From Actinomycetota bacterium (lineage in GTDB: Bacteria > Actinomycetota > Aquicultoria > Subteraquimicrobiales > UBA9087), in the NCBI GenBank assembly GCA_003491635.1, contig DNCG01000083.1, positions 8,316 through 13,952 of the forward strand: a stretch of 5,637 nt of DNA, given 5' to 3'. The notes below the pieces were generated by a model that was not told the DNA's origin, did no database searches, and saw only the letters and a list, made by a program, of their open reading frames with translations. Shown in pieces: positions 4,030 through 5,637 of this stretch. The position numbers and the translations under genes are program-made. Numbering within the stretch: position 1 is the stretch's first letter; each line of letters begins with the position of its first letter.

Positions 4030-5637
4030 TTGAATATTTTGGGCATAAATTGCTTTTCTCACGATACCTCCGCTTGCTTGCTGAAGGATGGCGAAGTCGT
4101 TGCCTTTGCCGAAGAAGAAAGGTTTAATCGAGAGAAACACACCAAAAGTTTTCCCGACGGAGCCATCGAATTCTGTTTAAAGGCTGGGGGGATTGACATA
4201 GGCGATGTGGATTACGTCGGGTTCCCCTTTAGACCGGGACTGGACTTTTACCGGGGCTTTCTTCACTTCCTCAAGTATTTCCCCGGATCCTACAAAAGGT
4301 TTGCCCTCCAGGGGCTCATTGATTTGAATTTGGTCGGTAAGGTCTCCTATTTTAAGAGAAAATATGGCTATAAGAACAAGGTAGTTTTCGTTGGTCACCA
4401 TGAGTCCCACGCGGCCAGCGCCTTTTTTGCCTCACCCTTTTCAAAGGCGGCTATCCTTTCCATCGATAGGGGAGGGGATTTTCTCTCCACCCTCCTCGCT
4501 TTTGGGGAGGGAACGGGCCTTCGAGTCTTAAGAACTATCCCTAATCCTCATTCCCTGGGGGAGGTTTACTCGGCGGTCACCGCTTATCTGGGGTTTAAAC
4601 CCAATAGTGACGAGGGAAAAGTGATGGGATTGGCCCCCTATGGAAGAGATACCTATCTTGAAGATTTCCGAAAACTGATCCGGTTTGAAGAAAGCGGCGC
4701 TTTCGAGGTGGATCTCGATTTCTTCCCCCATCATCTGGTGGGGAGGTGGTTTTCGGATAAGTTCGTCCGGAAGTTTGGGGAGCCCAGGGAACCCGAGAGC
4801 GAAATCGATGCTCGACATGAGGACATCGCGGCCGCTGTTCAGAAGATAACGGAGGAGACGGCACTCTCTTTGGCCAACGATCTCTACGAGATGACCAAAT
4901 CGAAGAATTTGTGTATAGCCGGGGGAGTGGGACTAAATAGTGTGATGAACGCCCGTTTGCTGAAGGAAACCCCGTTTGAGGAAATTTTTATCCAACCCGC
5001 GGCCAACGATGCCGGAACCGCCCTGGGCTGCGCATTATACATCTGCCATGTCTTGCTGGGAAACGAGAGAAATTATCGGATGGAGCAAGTTTGTTACGGC
5101 CCCGAATTTTCCAACAGAGAGATCGAAGAAGCCTTGCGCCGGCGTAACATTTCCTTTGAGCGTCTGGAGAATCCAGCTCGCAGAGGGGCGGAACTTTTGG
5201 TCAAGGGAAAGATTGTGGGCTGGTTTCAGGGGAAGATGGAGGTTGGCCCTCGTGCTCTGGGCAACAGAAGCATTTTAGCCGATCCCCGTTTTCCGGGGAT
5301 GAAGGATATCTTGAACCACAAGGTAAAGCACAGGGAGGGCTTTCGTCCCTTCGCTCCATCGGTTCTGGAGGAAGACGCCGAGGAGTATTTCGGCGACTAT
5401 TATCCCTCCCCATTCATGCTCCTTGTCCTGCTCTTCAAGAAGGATAAGAGAAGCGTTGTCCCGGCTGTGACTCATGTGGATGGCACCGGACGGGTGCAAA
5501 CCGTCAGCCGGAAAGTTAACTCCCTTTACTGGAGGCTGATCGCGGAGTTTAAGAAAATAACTGGTCTTCCCGTGATTCTCAACACCTCTTTTAATGTTCG
5601 AGGGCAACCCATAGTGAGGTCGCCGGAGGATGCTTTG
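4030..5637 (+). CDS. NodU/CmcH-family carbamoyltransferase, 3' end beyond window
   Basis: The frame is open for 536 codons from TTG 4030 to the last base, with no stop, so the gene is cut by the window edge. The start MNILGINCFSHDTSACLLKDG and the following AEEERFNREKH are typical of the family. The N-terminal Kae1-like domain shows HHESH (123-127), Asp146 and QPAANDAGTALG (322-333), which match the metal-binding HxxxH and aspartates known from TobZ. The C-terminal domain has GPRALGNRSILADPR (406-420), REGFRPFAPS (435-444), HVDGTGRVQTV (482-492) and LNTSFNVRGQPIV (517-529). Characterised members use carbamoyl phosphate and ATP to carbamoylate a hydroxyl on a sugar or antibiotic through a carbamoyl-adenylate. 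The acceptor here is unknown. The segment after Asp146 reads DRGGD rather than the commoner DGxGE. TsaD is a related alternative, excluded by the C-terminal domain. Confidence 0.92.
   Translation, partial: MNILGINCFSHDTSACLLKDGEVVAFAEEERFNREKHTKSFPDGAIEFCLKAGGIDIGDVDYVGFPFRPGLDFYRGFLHFLKYFPGSYKRFALQGLIDLNLVGKVSYFKRKYGYKNKVVFVGHHESHAASAFFASPFSKAAILSIDRGGDFLSTLLAFGEGTGLRVLRTIPNPHSLGEVYSAVTAYLGFKPNSDEGKVMGLAPYGRDTYLEDFRKLIRFEESGAFEVDLDFFPHHLVGRWFSDKFVRKFGEPREPESEIDARHEDIAAAVQKITEETALSLANDLYEMTKSKNLCIAGGVGLNSVMNARLLKETPFEEIFIQPAANDAGTALGCALYICHVLLGNERNYRMEQVCYGPEFSNREIEEALRRRNISFERLENPARRGAELLVKGKIVGWFQGKMEVGPRALGNRSILADPRFPGMKDILNHKVKHREGFRPFAPSVLEEDAEEYFGDYYPSPFMLLVLLFKKDKRSVVPAVTHVDGTGRVQTVSRKVNSLYWRLIAEFKKITGLPVILNTSFNVRGQPIVRSPEDAL

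Noticed and set aside
4976..5278. Plus-strand 100-codon ORF in another frame of the carbamoyltransferase
   Set aside because: The overlapping frame encodes continuous conserved carbamoyltransferase motifs from 4030 to 5637, so this frame is incidental.
4030..5637. Possible TsaD/Kae1 tRNA-modification protein
   Set aside because: The Kae1-like N-terminal part is shared, but the conserved carbamoyltransferase C-terminal motifs (GPRALGNRS, FRPFAPS, LNTSFN) are not found in TsaD, and the protein is far longer.

Overview
This bacterial chromosome segment carries a tRNA cluster, a complete protein quality-control operon (tig-clpP-clpX), a strong terminator, and the first 536 codons of a carbamoyltransferase gene that runs off the right edge. 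All genes are on the + strand. The lineage cannot be fixed from the sequence. The ClpP active-site wording (GQAASGAAVLLAAG), the ClpX P-loop GPTGCGKT, the strong AGGAGG-type ribosome binding sites and the TTG starts would suit an actinobacterial or other Gram-positive-like, probably environmental, bacterium. That is inference.

Positions 1-715 hold the tRNA genes and unusual spacers. An intact tRNA-Arg(TCG) has CCA encoded. A second tRNA-Arg(TCG)-like gene has a ruined acceptor stem and looks like a pseudogene. A tight pair, tRNA-Lys(CTT) and tRNA-Leu(TAG), are 5 nt apart and run up to tig. The three spacers are made of different degenerate repeats: a 14-bp G/T-rich tandem, a nested inverted repeat, and an AT-rich heptamer array.

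Positions 716-3905 hold tig, clpP and clpX. tig and clpP overlap by ATGA, and clpX follows clpP after 35 nt. Trigger factor catches nascent chains at the ribosome, and ClpX unfolds tagged or misfolded proteins and feeds them to ClpP. This arrangement is the widely conserved bacterial one, and the catalytic and structural motifs of all three proteins are present. A perfect 12-bp GC-rich hairpin flanked by A5 and T5 tracts closes the operon.

Positions 4030-5637 hold a NodU/CmcH-type carbamoyltransferase, open to the window end. Its full length, neighbours and acceptor substrate lie outside the view.

I found no CRISPR array, insertion sequence, transposase, riboswitch or clearly novel multi-gene system. 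The most interesting material is the decayed, possibly chimeric tRNA-Arg copy and the repeat-like spacers around it.
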